Assembly (NCBI RefSeq): GCF_900115065.1
Contig: NZ_FOVE01000007.1
Location: forward strand, 62,001-126,000
Direction: 5' to 3'
DNA: 64,000 bases
DNA from: Formivibrio citricus
GTDB taxonomy: Bacteria; Pseudomonadota; Gammaproteobacteria; Burkholderiales; Chitinibacteraceae
This document shows, one piece after another, positions 1 to 7,169 of this stretch. The notes under the pieces are model-generated. The model was given only the letters and a program-made list of their open reading frames with translations. It had not been told where the DNA came from and made no database searches. Within the stretch, counting starts at the first letter, position 1. Each line of letters opens with the position of its first letter. The translations under genes and the position numbers were made by a program.

Positions 1-592
1 AATTTGCAGCATAGGGCATCGGGTTTGCCGCATTGCTGCTGATATTCAGGTTCAGCAGTTTCCACCCCTTGCCACCCATTGATTTTTGCAGCAATGAGGC
101 ACGGCTGCGAAATGCCTGAACCCCCTCTTCGATCAGGGCATCTTCGGCTTTTTTACGCGCCAAATCCGACACGCCGTAACGAATCTCCGCCAGTTGTAAT
201 GGCGTTCCGCTCTGCGGTTTTTGCAGATTGCCAATCAGGCGCGACAAAACGGGAAAATCCTTGGAGCTCAAGCGCAATTCCCCCCGGCTGCGCCATCCCT
301 CTTGTTGCTGGCTTTTGTTGTAAACCGGGAAAGTGGAATAGGCTGTACGTACCGATTGCATCGCCCCGCTCTCCCTGGCTTGCTTCACGCCCGCAGCAAG
401 TGCCCGGTTCACTTGCTCTGCCAGCCTGGCTGGATCGTGATCGCTTAATTCTACAAACAACGTGGCATACGCCACATCGTTCGCCACTTCACGGCTTGCC
501 GTGGTATTGAAGTTGACGACATTGGTGCGCGGTTCTTCGGCAAAACAGAACGTGGACAGTGGCAACAGCAGACAGACAGCAAGCTTTTTCAT
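1..592 (-). CDS. SIMPL (DUF541) domain periplasmic protein, partial
   Basis: The frame opens at an ATG at 592 on the minus strand and runs off the left edge, so only about 197 N-terminal residues are seen. Residues 1-18 look like a Sec signal peptide (basic MKK, hydrophobic core, CFA before the likely cut), so the product should be periplasmic. The following stretch (REVANDVAYATLFVE, then helices ending QVNRALAAGVKQA, then VRTAYSTFPVY) matches the SIMPL/DUF541 layout. SIMPL proteins are poorly understood; some are tied to envelope stress. A GGAG motif lies about 9 bases before the ATG. The C-terminus is outside the window, so length and any extra domain cannot be judged. Confidence 0.75.
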   Translation of the reverse strand, partial: MKKLAVCLLLPLSTFCFAEEPRTNVVNFNTTASREVANDVAYATLFVELSDHDPARLAEQVNRALAAGVKQARESGAMQSVRTAYSTFPVYNKSQQQEGWRSRGELRLSSKDFPVLSRLIGNLQKPQSGTPLQLAEIRYGVSDLARKKAEDALIEEGVQAFRSRASLLQKSMGGKGWKLLNLNISSNAANPMPYAAN

Positions 593-646
593 GGCAATAC
601 TCCGTTTGTGATGGCGTCCTGATGAATTGAGCCGGGATTTACCAGT

Positions 647-705
647 CCGTTCGCCTTGAGCCTGTCGAAATGCCGTTCATGGTTCGACAAGCTCTCCACG
701 AACGG
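647..705. repeat. Intergenic imperfect inverted repeat (CCGTTCG...CGAACGG)
   Basis: The two arms CCGTTCG-CCTTGAGCCTGTCGAA and, inverted, TTCGACAAGCTCTCCACGAACGG can pair over about 20 bases. The right-hand arm core GTTCATGGTTCGACAAGC recurs exactly at 38436-38453, before nrdB. It resembles widely dispersed proteobacterial intergenic palindromes. Nothing else is seen between 593 and 757. Confidence 0.6.
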
Positions 706-757
706 TTTTCCGTGCCGAATTGCGACAGACGGGAACGCTGGTTGGGAGAAATCCGTC

Positions 758-1117
758 TTAGTGATAACCGTGATCGGAAGGCGTGTTATGGATGTCCTCG
801 GAAACGCAATCCATCACGCCAAGATGGATTTCCACGTCGAACCATTCCCAGAACAGCTTGAGGTTGCGCTTCTGCGGCCACAGTTGTTCATCCGAGACCC
901 ACGAAGCCAGTTCCATCTCGAAGAGTTTGTCGGCGATATCGTCCACATGGGCAATGCCATCTTCCTGCTCGACCGATTCAGGAATCAGCACCACGGTGCA
1001 ATCGCTGCGCATTTCGTCGAGCGTCAGCACAATGTCGTTGCCGGGCAGATTGTTGAGCCAGTCCAGAAACGGCTGCTTGGGCTTAAGGACGGCGGCCGAG
1101 CGATCTACGATGAACAT
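758..1117 (-). CDS. Conserved hypothetical protein, 119 aa
   Basis: The function is not recognised. The product is soluble and acidic, with no signal peptide or membrane segment. It opens MFIVDRSAAVLKPKQPFLDW and is rich in Trp and acidic residues in its second half (WPQKRNLKLFWEWFDVEIH). A GGAG ribosome site lies about 10 bases before the ATG at 1117, and coding character is much better than in the overlapping + strand frames. It stands alone, on the same strand as the SIMPL gene downstream (165-bp gap) and rnr upstream, from which it is separated by the 167-bp repeat at 1197-1363. Similar short proteins occur in beta- and gammaproteobacteria, but I cannot assign a role. Confidence 0.7.
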   Translation of the reverse strand: MFIVDRSAAVLKPKQPFLDWLNNLPGNDIVLTLDEMRSDCTVVLIPESVEQEDGIAHVDDIADKLFEMELASWVSDEQLWPQKRNLKLFWEWFDVEIHLGVMDCVSEDIHNTPSDHGYH

Positions 1118-1196
1118 CGAAAAACTCCTGTGTTGTTGCTTGTTTCAAAGGCCGGAGGGTAACACGCTCCGGCAAATTTGGACGAACGTCTCCAAC

Positions 1197-1363
1197 CTAC
1201 TGGTCAGTCACACAGATTCTGCCATGTTCGTCACGCTCTGCGTCCCCATTCGCTTTGTCGCTCATCCTCGCCATAGCCGTGCTATGGCTGCGGTTCGCTC
1301 CGCACGCATGGGGCGCAGGTGTGCGCCTCGCCATCCACGCAAACCTGCATGACTGACTACTAG
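1197..1363. repeat. 167-bp terminal-inverted-repeat element, copy A
   Basis: This segment is an inverted, clearly homologous copy of 33107-33273, and both copies are exactly 167 bp. Ends here are CTACTGGTCAGTCA (left) and TGACTGACTACTAG (right); the other copy has perfect 14-base inverted ends. The interior shares long identical runs, for example around GCAGCCATAGCACGGCTATG and GAGGATGAGCGACAAAGCG. There is no open frame of note, so it looks like a non-autonomous, MITE-like element. The right end overlaps the rnr stop codon (TAG at 1362-1360). Flanking CTAG would fit a YTAR-type 4-bp target duplication, but that is inference. Confidence 0.85.
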
Positions 1364-3672
1364 CGCCGCCCGGGCTTGCGTCCGCCCTTTCTTTCTGCCG
1401 GCTTGGGTGTCCGCACGTCATCAGCCGGCGGATTCACCAACACGAAGTCGATCTTGCTCGACTCCATGTCCACACGCGCCACCTTGACGTGTACGCGGTC
1501 GGTCATGCGGTAGACGCGGCCGCTGCGCTCACCCTTGAGCTCGTGCCGCACTTCGTCGTAGTGGTAGTAATCCGCACCCAATTCAGAGATATGCACCAAG
1601 CCTTCTACATACACGCCTTCGAGCAGCACGAAGAGACCGAAACTCGTGACCGATGACACCACGCCTTCGAATTCTTCACCGATCTTGTCCTGCATGTAGT
1701 AGCACTTGAGCCAGTTTTCCACGTCGCGGCTCGCCTCGTCGGCGCGGCGCTCGGTCATGGAAGTTTGCTCGCCGAGTTGCGTCCACTTGTAGGCCGGCTT
1801 GTATTTCTTGCCGGCCAGGATCGCCTTGATGGTGCGATGAACCAGCAAATCGGGATAGCGGCGGATCGGCGAGGTGAAGTGGGTGTAGGCTTCGTAGCCC
1901 AGCCCGAAGTGGCCCACGTTGTCCGGACTGTAGACGGCCTGCTGCAGCGAGCGCAGCAGCATGGTCTGCAGCAGCGGCGCGTCGGGGCGGTCCTTGATCT
2001 TGTCCAGCAACTCAGCGTAATCGGAGGCATGCGGATCGTCCTCGCCCTCAAGGTGCAGCGCCAAGCCGCGCAGGTATTCGCGCAGCTTGTCGAGCTTTTC
2101 CGGGGTCGGGCCTTCGTGCACGCGGTACAAGCCGGCATGCTTGTTGTGCATCAGTATATGCGCGGCGCAGACGTTGGCCGCGAGCATGCATTCCTCGATC
2201 AGCTTGTGCGCATCGTTGCGCACGACGGGGACGATCTCGCGGATCTTGCCGTTCTCGTCGAACAGCATCGTGGTTTCGGTGGTTTCAAAATCGATGGCGC
2301 CACGCTTCTTGCGCGCAGCGGCAAAGGCCTTGAACAGGGCATACAGTTCCTGCACATGCGGCAGCACGGCGGCATACTCCCATGCCACGTCACCTTCCGG
2401 ATGCTGCAGCATCTCCCAGACCTTGTTGTAGGTCAGGCGTGCCTTGGATTTCATCACCGCAGGGTAGAAACGGTAATCCTTGATTGCTCCCCTGGCGCCG
2501 ATCTCCATGTCGCAGACCATGCACATGCGCTCGACATCCGGATTGAGCGAGCAGATGCCGTTCGACAAGGCTTCCGGCAACATCGGGATCACCCGGCGCG
2601 GGAAGTACACCGAGTTGCCGCGCTCGAAGGACGTTTGATCGAGCGCGTCGCCGCTCTGTACATAGTGACTGACATCGGCAATTGCCACCACCAGCCGCCA
2701 GCCCTTGCCTTTCTTTTCCGCGTACACCGCATCGTCGAAATCGCGCGCAGTTTCGCCGTCGATGGTCACCAGCGGCAGCTTGCGCAGGTCGACTCGCTCT
2801 ACGCCATCGACCGGCTTCCAGTCTTTCTTGATCACCGTCTGCGGCGTGGCTTCGGCCTGTGCCAGCGCTTCGGCGCTGAATTCATGCGGCAGGTTGTGCT
2901 TGCGCAGCGCAATCTCGATTTCCATTCCCGGATCGGCATAGTTGCCGACAATTTCCACCACGCGCCCCACCGGCTGGATATAGCGCGCCGGCTGCGTCAA
3001 CAACTCGACCATCACCACCTGGCCTGGCTTGGCCTTCAACGTGCCTTTGGGCTCGATCAGAATGTCCTGGCAAATACGGCGATCTTCCGCCGAGACATAA
3101 CTCACGCCGCGCTCGCAGCGGAAGCGTCCGACCAGGCGGCTGTTCACGTGCTGCAGCACCTCGACGATCTGCCCCTCGCGCCGCCCGCGCCGGTCAAAGC
3201 CGCTCTGGCGCACCAGTACGCGGTCGCCGTGCAACACCTTGTCCATTTCCTTCGGGCCAAGGTAGAAATCGCCGCTGCCATCGTCCGGGATCAGGAAGCC
3301 GAAGCCGTCCGGGTGCCCCTGCACACGCCCGGCCACCAGTTCAATCTTGGCCGGCAGGCACAATGCGCCCTTGCGGTTGAACATCAACTCGCCTTCGCGC
3401 TCCATCGCCCGCAAACGGCGCTCGAACGCTTCGCGCTCGGATTGATGGATGGTCAGCATGCGGATCAGATCTTCCGGAAAAACCGGCGCGCCAGCCTCTT
3501 CGAGTATCTGCAACACGAATTCGCGCGATGGCAGCGGGTTTTCGTAACGCTGGCGCTCGCGCTCCAGATGGGGATCTTCCGCACGCAAACCCTTGATCTT
3601 TCGCGGCCTTGCGCGGGATACTTCAACCGGCTTTTCCGGGGATGAATTATTTTGTTTTGCTTTTCTTGACAT
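1360..3672 (-). CDS. rnr: Ribonuclease R
   Basis: A 3'-5' exoribonuclease of the RNB (RNase II) family that degrades structured RNA. From the chosen ATG at 3672 the protein has 770 residues: an N-terminal winged-helix region (~45-105), cold-shock domains (~110-270), an RNB core with the metal-binding motif TARDFDDAV at ~308-316, an S1 domain near ~640-720 (GEEFEGVVSSVTSFGLFVLL) and a short Arg/Lys-rich tail. The frame stays open to 3768, but that extension runs into tRNA-Leu and has no family support, so M at 3672 (MSRKAKQNN) is preferred. The start codon sits inside the -35 region of the divergent tRNA promoter. The stop TAG belongs to the end of the 167-bp repeat, so the C-terminal tail may have been trimmed or replaced by that insertion. 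Confidence 0.97.
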   Translation of the reverse strand: MSRKAKQNNSSPEKPVEVSRARPRKIKGLRAEDPHLERERQRYENPLPSREFVLQILEEAGAPVFPEDLIRMLTIHQSEREAFERRLRAMEREGELMFNRKGALCLPAKIELVAGRVQGHPDGFGFLIPDDGSGDFYLGPKEMDKVLHGDRVLVRQSGFDRRGRREGQIVEVLQHVNSRLVGRFRCERGVSYVSAEDRRICQDILIEPKGTLKAKPGQVVMVELLTQPARYIQPVGRVVEIVGNYADPGMEIEIALRKHNLPHEFSAEALAQAEATPQTVIKKDWKPVDGVERVDLRKLPLVTIDGETARDFDDAVYAEKKGKGWRLVVAIADVSHYVQSGDALDQTSFERGNSVYFPRRVIPMLPEALSNGICSLNPDVERMCMVCDMEIGARGAIKDYRFYPAVMKSKARLTYNKVWEMLQHPEGDVAWEYAAVLPHVQELYALFKAFAAARKKRGAIDFETTETTMLFDENGKIREIVPVVRNDAHKLIEECMLAANVCAAHILMHNKHAGLYRVHEGPTPEKLDKLREYLRGLALHLEGEDDPHASDYAELLDKIKDRPDAPLLQTMLLRSLQQAVYSPDNVGHFGLGYEAYTHFTSPIRRYPDLLVHRTIKAILAGKKYKPAYKWTQLGEQTSMTERRADEASRDVENWLKCYYMQDKIGEEFEGVVSSVTSFGLFVLLEGVYVEGLVHISELGADYYHYDEVRHELKGERSGRVYRMTDRVHVKVARVDMESSKIDFVLVNPPADDVRTPKPAERKGGRKPGRR

Positions 3673-3694
3673 GGTTTCTGCTTTTGCTGATAAT
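3666..3694 (+). promoter_or_regulatory. Sigma-70 promoter for the tRNA-Leu pair
   Basis: TTGACA at 3666-3671, a 17-bp spacer and GATAAT at 3689-3694 form a near-consensus promoter ending 46 bp before the first tRNA. A GC-rich discriminator (TGCGCC) follows the -10, as in stringently controlled stable-RNA promoters. The -35 overlaps the ATG of rnr on the other strand. Confidence 0.8.
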
Positions 3695-3740
3695 TGCGCC
3701 TCTCTGAGACGCGCTGGCTTAATTCTAGCGCAGTTCAAGG

Positions 3741-3827
3741 GCCCAGGTGGCGGAATTGGTAGACGCACTAGGTTCAGGTCCTAGCGCTCGCAAGGGCGTG
3801 GAAGTTCGAGTCTTCTCCTGGGCACCA
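3741..3827 (+). tRNA. tRNA-Leu (CAG), copy 1
   Basis: 87 nt including the encoded CCA. The acceptor stem GCCCAGG pairs with CCTGGGC, the anticodon stem is CTAGG/CCTAG around the loop TTCAGGT, and the anticodon CAG is at 3775-3777, which reads CUG codons. The long variable arm (GCGCTCGCAAGGGCGT) is typical of class II leucine tRNAs. It is identical over its full length to the copy at 3853-3939, 25 bp downstream. Confidence 0.98.
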
Positions 3828-3852
3828 ACTCTTGAACAAACTCTCGGAAATT

Positions 3853-3939
3853 GCCCAGGTGGCGGAATTGGTAGACGCACTAGGTTCAGGTCCTAGCGCT
3901 CGCAAGGGCGTGGAAGTTCGAGTCTTCTCCTGGGCACCA
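3853..3939 (+). tRNA. tRNA-Leu (CAG), copy 2
   Basis: Identical to copy 1 over all 87 nt, with encoded CCA. Both genes probably form one transcript from the promoter at 3666-3694, ending at the hairpin just downstream. Perfect identity points to a recent tandem duplication or ongoing gene conversion. Confidence 0.98.
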
Positions 3940-3951
3940 AATATCGCCAAA

Positions 3952-3984
3952 AAGCGCCTTGAATTGAATTCAAGGCGCTTTTTT
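3952..3984 (+). terminator. Rho-independent terminator of the tRNA-Leu operon
   Basis: A perfect hairpin AAGCGCCTTGAATT/AATTCAAGGCGCTT is followed by a T run, 12 bp after the second CCA. Confidence 0.9.
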
Positions 3985-4107
3985 ATTGTTTCACCTTATA
4001 AAAAGCCGCAAATTGCTTGATCCAGCAGGCTTTTATTCTCATTTATCTCGCCATTTCGCGGTTTTCCGGCTTATATTGCAATTGAGTTAACGTCAATATT
4101 GCCAAAG

Positions 4108-5730
4108 ATGGCCGCAGACCTTTCCCAAGCTCGTGTTCTTGTTGCCGACGACGCCCCAACGGTGCGCCAATCGGTGCGCCTGACGCTGGCACAGGCAGGG
4201 ATCACACGCGTGGATGTAGCCAACAGCATCGGAGAAACCCGGCGGCGCGTACGCGATGGCGGCTACGATGTCGTCCTGTGCGATTATCACTTCGGCGAAG
4301 GAATGAACGGCCAGGAGCTCCTGGAAGAATTGCGCCGCTCAGGTGAGCTGTCCCTTTCTACGATCTGGTTCATGATCACGGCCGAAGCCGCTTATGAAAA
4401 AGTGGTCTCGGTAGCTGAGGTCGGCCCGGACGATTACCTGATCAAGCCTTTTACCAGCGCCATGCTGGCTGACCGCCTTTATGTCGCCTGGCAAAGAAAA
4501 TCCTTTCTGCGACCCGTACTGGACAAAATCAATGCTGGCGACATTGATGGTGCCATCGACGCCGGTATGTCAGCCCTGCCTAACGCGGGCAGCTACCGTT
4601 TCGATCTCCTGCGCCTGCTCTCCAACCTGCTGCTGCAAGCAGGCCGGCTCGACGAAGCCAAGACCATGTTCGAGGAAATACTCGGCAACAAAATCGTTCC
4701 GTGGGCAAAACTGGGTCTTGCCAAGGTGCTAGCCCGCCAAGGGAACCAGTCGCAAGCGGAAAGCATGCTGCAATCGGCCATTGTCTCCCATGCGCAGTAT
4801 GTAGATGCCTACGAAGAACTGGCAGCGCTCTACATGGAAGCCGGCCGAGTTGACGAAGCCATGGGCGTACTGGACAAATGTCTCACCATCTCGCCCAACA
4901 ATGTGGCTCGCCTGCAAAAAGCCGGTAATCTCGCCAACATGATGGGCGACGCAGGCAAAGCGCGCCAGCTACTGGAACGCGCAGTCGTCTGCGGCGGCAA
5001 TTCGTCCGCACTCTCCCCGGAAACGCTGTTGCAACTGGCTTTGGCAGCGCGCCGTGACAACGCAATGGGCGACGCCGACAAATACCTGCGCATGGCCCAG
5101 GAACAAGCCAAACGCAACGACTCGCTCATCAACCGCGCGGTCGGGAAAATGGCTTCGGCCATCTATCAGGGCAAGACTGAACCCCTCGCGGAAATCGAAC
5201 CGTGGTTCACGCACCCGGAATTCACTCAGGAAGCTGCCGTGGGCTTCATCATGACGGCCGACATGGTCTGCCCGCCTTCGCTACTGCAAGAGGAAGCCAA
5301 CCCGGCCAACCCGCCTTACAAATGGCTGGGCATGATCGCGCGCCGCTTCATCACGACCAAGCACATCTCCGGCATGCTTGAAACGGCAACCGGACAACGT
5401 CACGCGTGGAAGGACTTCATCCAGCAACAGGGTCAGGAAGTTACCGAGATCAACAAACAGGGTGTGCAATTGATGCTGAAGAATCGCGAAGCGGAAGCGG
5501 TCGCACTCCTGCTACCGCAAGCGGAAAAAACCCACAACAACCGCCTGATGCTGTCCGCTTCCCACGCTTCGCTCAAATATATGAAAATCGGAAAAATCGA
5601 ATCGAGCGAGCAACGCCACCTGATCGAATCGGTCAGCGAATTCATCGTACTTTTGCGCGGCATGGTCGACGAGAGCGTGCTTTTGAATCTGCGCAAGGAA
5701 CTCGATGGTTTCATCAAGAAAAAGAAGTAG
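4108..5730 (+). CDS. Response regulator receiver domain with TPR repeats
   Basis: A 540-residue cytoplasmic protein. The N-terminal REC domain (~6-125) has the acidic pair D14/D15, phosphoacceptor D59 (VVLCDYHFGEG), T91 and K113 (LIKPF), so phosphorylation is expected. From ~140 onward come helix-turn-helix TPR-like repeats (for example AYEELAALYMEAGRVDEAM) in place of a DNA-binding or enzymatic output domain. Such REC-TPR proteins probably act by protein-protein contact. No kinase is adjacent, so the partner is unknown. The ATG at 4108 is chosen; a TTG at 4099 in the same frame is also possible, and neither has a good ribosome site. It runs convergently towards the cobalamin adenosyltransferase gene, ending only 3 bp before it. 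Confidence 0.9.
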   Translation: MAADLSQARVLVADDAPTVRQSVRLTLAQAGITRVDVANSIGETRRRVRDGGYDVVLCDYHFGEGMNGQELLEELRRSGELSLSTIWFMITAEAAYEKVVSVAEVGPDDYLIKPFTSAMLADRLYVAWQRKSFLRPVLDKINAGDIDGAIDAGMSALPNAGSYRFDLLRLLSNLLLQAGRLDEAKTMFEEILGNKIVPWAKLGLAKVLARQGNQSQAESMLQSAIVSHAQYVDAYEELAALYMEAGRVDEAMGVLDKCLTISPNNVARLQKAGNLANMMGDAGKARQLLERAVVCGGNSSALSPETLLQLALAARRDNAMGDADKYLRMAQEQAKRNDSLINRAVGKMASAIYQGKTEPLAEIEPWFTHPEFTQEAAVGFIMTADMVCPPSLLQEEANPANPPYKWLGMIARRFITTKHISGMLETATGQRHAWKDFIQQQGQEVTEINKQGVQLMLKNREAEAVALLLPQAEKTHNNRLMLSASHASLKYMKIGKIESSEQRHLIESVSEFIVLLRGMVDESVLLNLRKELDGFIKKKK

Positions 5731-5733
5731 CAA

Positions 5734-6273
5734 CTACACTCTTTTTTTCCACTGCATTTCTTCCATCCCCGCCCCGCGGTTCAACACCCGTGCCAGCATG
5801 AACAGCAAATCAGACAAGCGATTGAGGTAACGCAAAGCCAGCGCGGAATGCCCCTCACCCAACGCCACGACACTACGCTCAGCGCGCCGGCAAACCGTAC
5901 GTGCCACATGCAACAGCGCTGCGCCCCGACATCCTCCGGGCAGAACGAATTCCCGCAAAGGCGGAAGATTGGCACTCCAGTGCGCCAAATCTTTGTCGAG
6001 GCAAGTCAATTGCGCTTCTTTCAATAAGGCGACACCAGGCACGCTCAATTCCCCACCCAGATCGAACAGGTCGTTCTGGACGGTTTGCAGAATTTCCCGG
6101 ATGGATTGCGGCATGGGTTCGCACAAAGCCACACCGATCTGACTGTTGAGCTCGTCTACATCGCCGATGGCCTGGATACGCGGATCGGTCTTGGTCACGC
6201 GGCTGCCGTCGCCCAAGCCTGTCGTACCCTTGTCTCCGGTGCGGGTCACGATTTTCGAAAGCCGGTTCGCCAT
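5734..6273 (-). CDS. Cob(I)alamin adenosyltransferase, PduO type
   Basis: Transfers the adenosyl group of ATP to cob(I)alamin, making adenosylcobalamin in the cytoplasm. The 179-residue product starts MANRLSKIVTRTGDKGTT, the N-terminal ATP-binding signature of the PduO/MMAB family. It continues with the conserved DPRIQAIGDVDELNS helix and ends in the RRAERSVVAL and YLNRLSDLLFMLAR helices. The frame extends to 6333, but M at 6273 fits the family start. It lies 1 bp downstream of ybaK, so the two are probably co-transcribed, although no functional link between them is known to me. Confidence 0.95.
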   Translation of the reverse strand: MANRLSKIVTRTGDKGTTGLGDGSRVTKTDPRIQAIGDVDELNSQIGVALCEPMPQSIREILQTVQNDLFDLGGELSVPGVALLKEAQLTCLDKDLAHWSANLPPLREFVLPGGCRGAALLHVARTVCRRAERSVVALGEGHSALALRYLNRLSDLLFMLARVLNRGAGMEEMQWKKRV

Positions 6274-6274
6274 G

Positions 6275-6766
6275 TCAGCTCCCAGCCCCAATGGCAACAT
6301 CGACCAGCACCGGTTTGAGAATGCGTTCGGCATCTGCCGGATTCATCCCCACCAGGAAACCGCGCTTGCCGCCGTTGAGGTATATCTTGTCGAGTTGCAG
6401 GATGCTGCGTTCCATATAGACCGGCATCGCCTTCTTCGTGCCGAAGGGCGAGGTTCCGCCCACAAGATAGCCAGAATGCCTGTTCGCAACTTCCGGCGCG
6501 CAGGGCGCGATAGTCTTGACGCCGAGCAGCCGCGCCAGATTCTTGGTCGAAACTTCGCAATCGCCATGCATCAGCACCACAAGCGGCTGCTTGCGTTCAT
6601 CTTCCATCACCAGCGTCTTGATCACCGCATGCTCGTCCACACCGAGTTCGCGCGCCGATACCGCAGTCCCCCCCTTGTCCTCGTAAGCGTAAAGATGCTC
6701 GGTAAAGCACACTTTGCCTTGGCGCAGAACCCGGATGGCTGCGGTAACGGGAATTTTTTCACTCAT
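6275..6766 (-). CDS. ybaK: Aminoacyl-tRNA deacylase YbaK/EbsC family
   Basis: A trans-editing enzyme that hydrolyses mis-acylated tRNA, typically Cys-tRNA(Pro). The 163-residue product carries the family signatures VIKTLVMED (catalytic Lys), VLMHGDCEVSTKNLAR and GGTSPFGTKK. Length fits bacterial YbaK. The frame continues upstream to 6904 through the 268-bp repeat element, but M at 6766 (MSEKIPVTAAIRV) matches the family. It is the first gene of a two-gene unit with the adenosyltransferase. Confidence 0.95.
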   Translation of the reverse strand: MSEKIPVTAAIRVLRQGKVCFTEHLYAYEDKGGTAVSARELGVDEHAVIKTLVMEDERKQPLVVLMHGDCEVSTKNLARLLGVKTIAPCAPEVANRHSGYLVGGTSPFGTKKAMPVYMERSILQLDKIYLNGGKRGFLVGMNPADAERILKPVLVDVAIGAGS

Positions 6767-6827
6767 GGCATGTCTCTCGGTGTTGCTCGCATATGCGGAT
6801 TGTACCCAGCGTCGATGAGCGTGGTGC

Positions 6828-7095
6828 AGGTTCTGTTGACGTTGGTTACAAAGCTGCGTTTGGGGTAGTTCGAGATGGATTTCAAGGCGCAAAGCGCGCC
6901 GCAATACGAGTATTGCAAGCGGTTTGCAACGCAGAAAGCCGCTCGAAATACTCCAAACCCGAAGGGCTGGGCCGGAAAAACGCCATTCACTGCGTTATGC
7001 TCCTTGAAAATAACCGGTTATTGTCTGCGTCGCATGCCTTGTGACTGGCATTTTTCCGACCCAGCGCAGATTTGTAACCAACGTCAACAGAACCT
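6828..7095. repeat. 268-bp element with perfect 25-base terminal inverted repeats
   Basis: The arms at 6828-6852 and 7071-7095 are perfect inverted copies (they begin AGGTTCTGTTGACG and end CGTCAACAGAACCT). Sub-terminal stretches around 6859-6875 and the CTCGAAATACTCCAAAC region pair as well, so transcripts could fold into a long cruciform. It has no coding capacity of its own and looks like a MITE or a decayed IS end pair. It fills most of the 403-bp gap between ybaK and the efflux operon. The remainder holds only the ribosome site of the next gene. Confidence 0.85.
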
Positions 7096-7169
7096 AATCT
7101 TTACAGCAGGTTGTCAACGAAAGCCCCGCTGGTTCGTTAACCCAACAGTCATTCATCCCGGAGGAGTTC

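Noticed and set aside
1197-1363. A small gene inside the 167-bp element
   Set aside because: Short frames exist on both strands but differ between the two copies and have no ribosome site.
1765-3645. A 626-codon open frame on the + strand opposite rnr
   Set aside because: It mirrors the RNase R coding frame, has no recognisable domain, and lies wholly inside a well-supported gene.
3673-3768. N-terminal extension of RNase R to 3768
   Set aside because: It would overlap the first tRNA-Leu and the tRNA promoter and lacks family similarity.
3741-3939. tRNA-Leu pair as an integration site of a genomic island
   Set aside because: No integrase gene or partial tRNA repeat is seen downstream; the second copy is full length with its own terminator.
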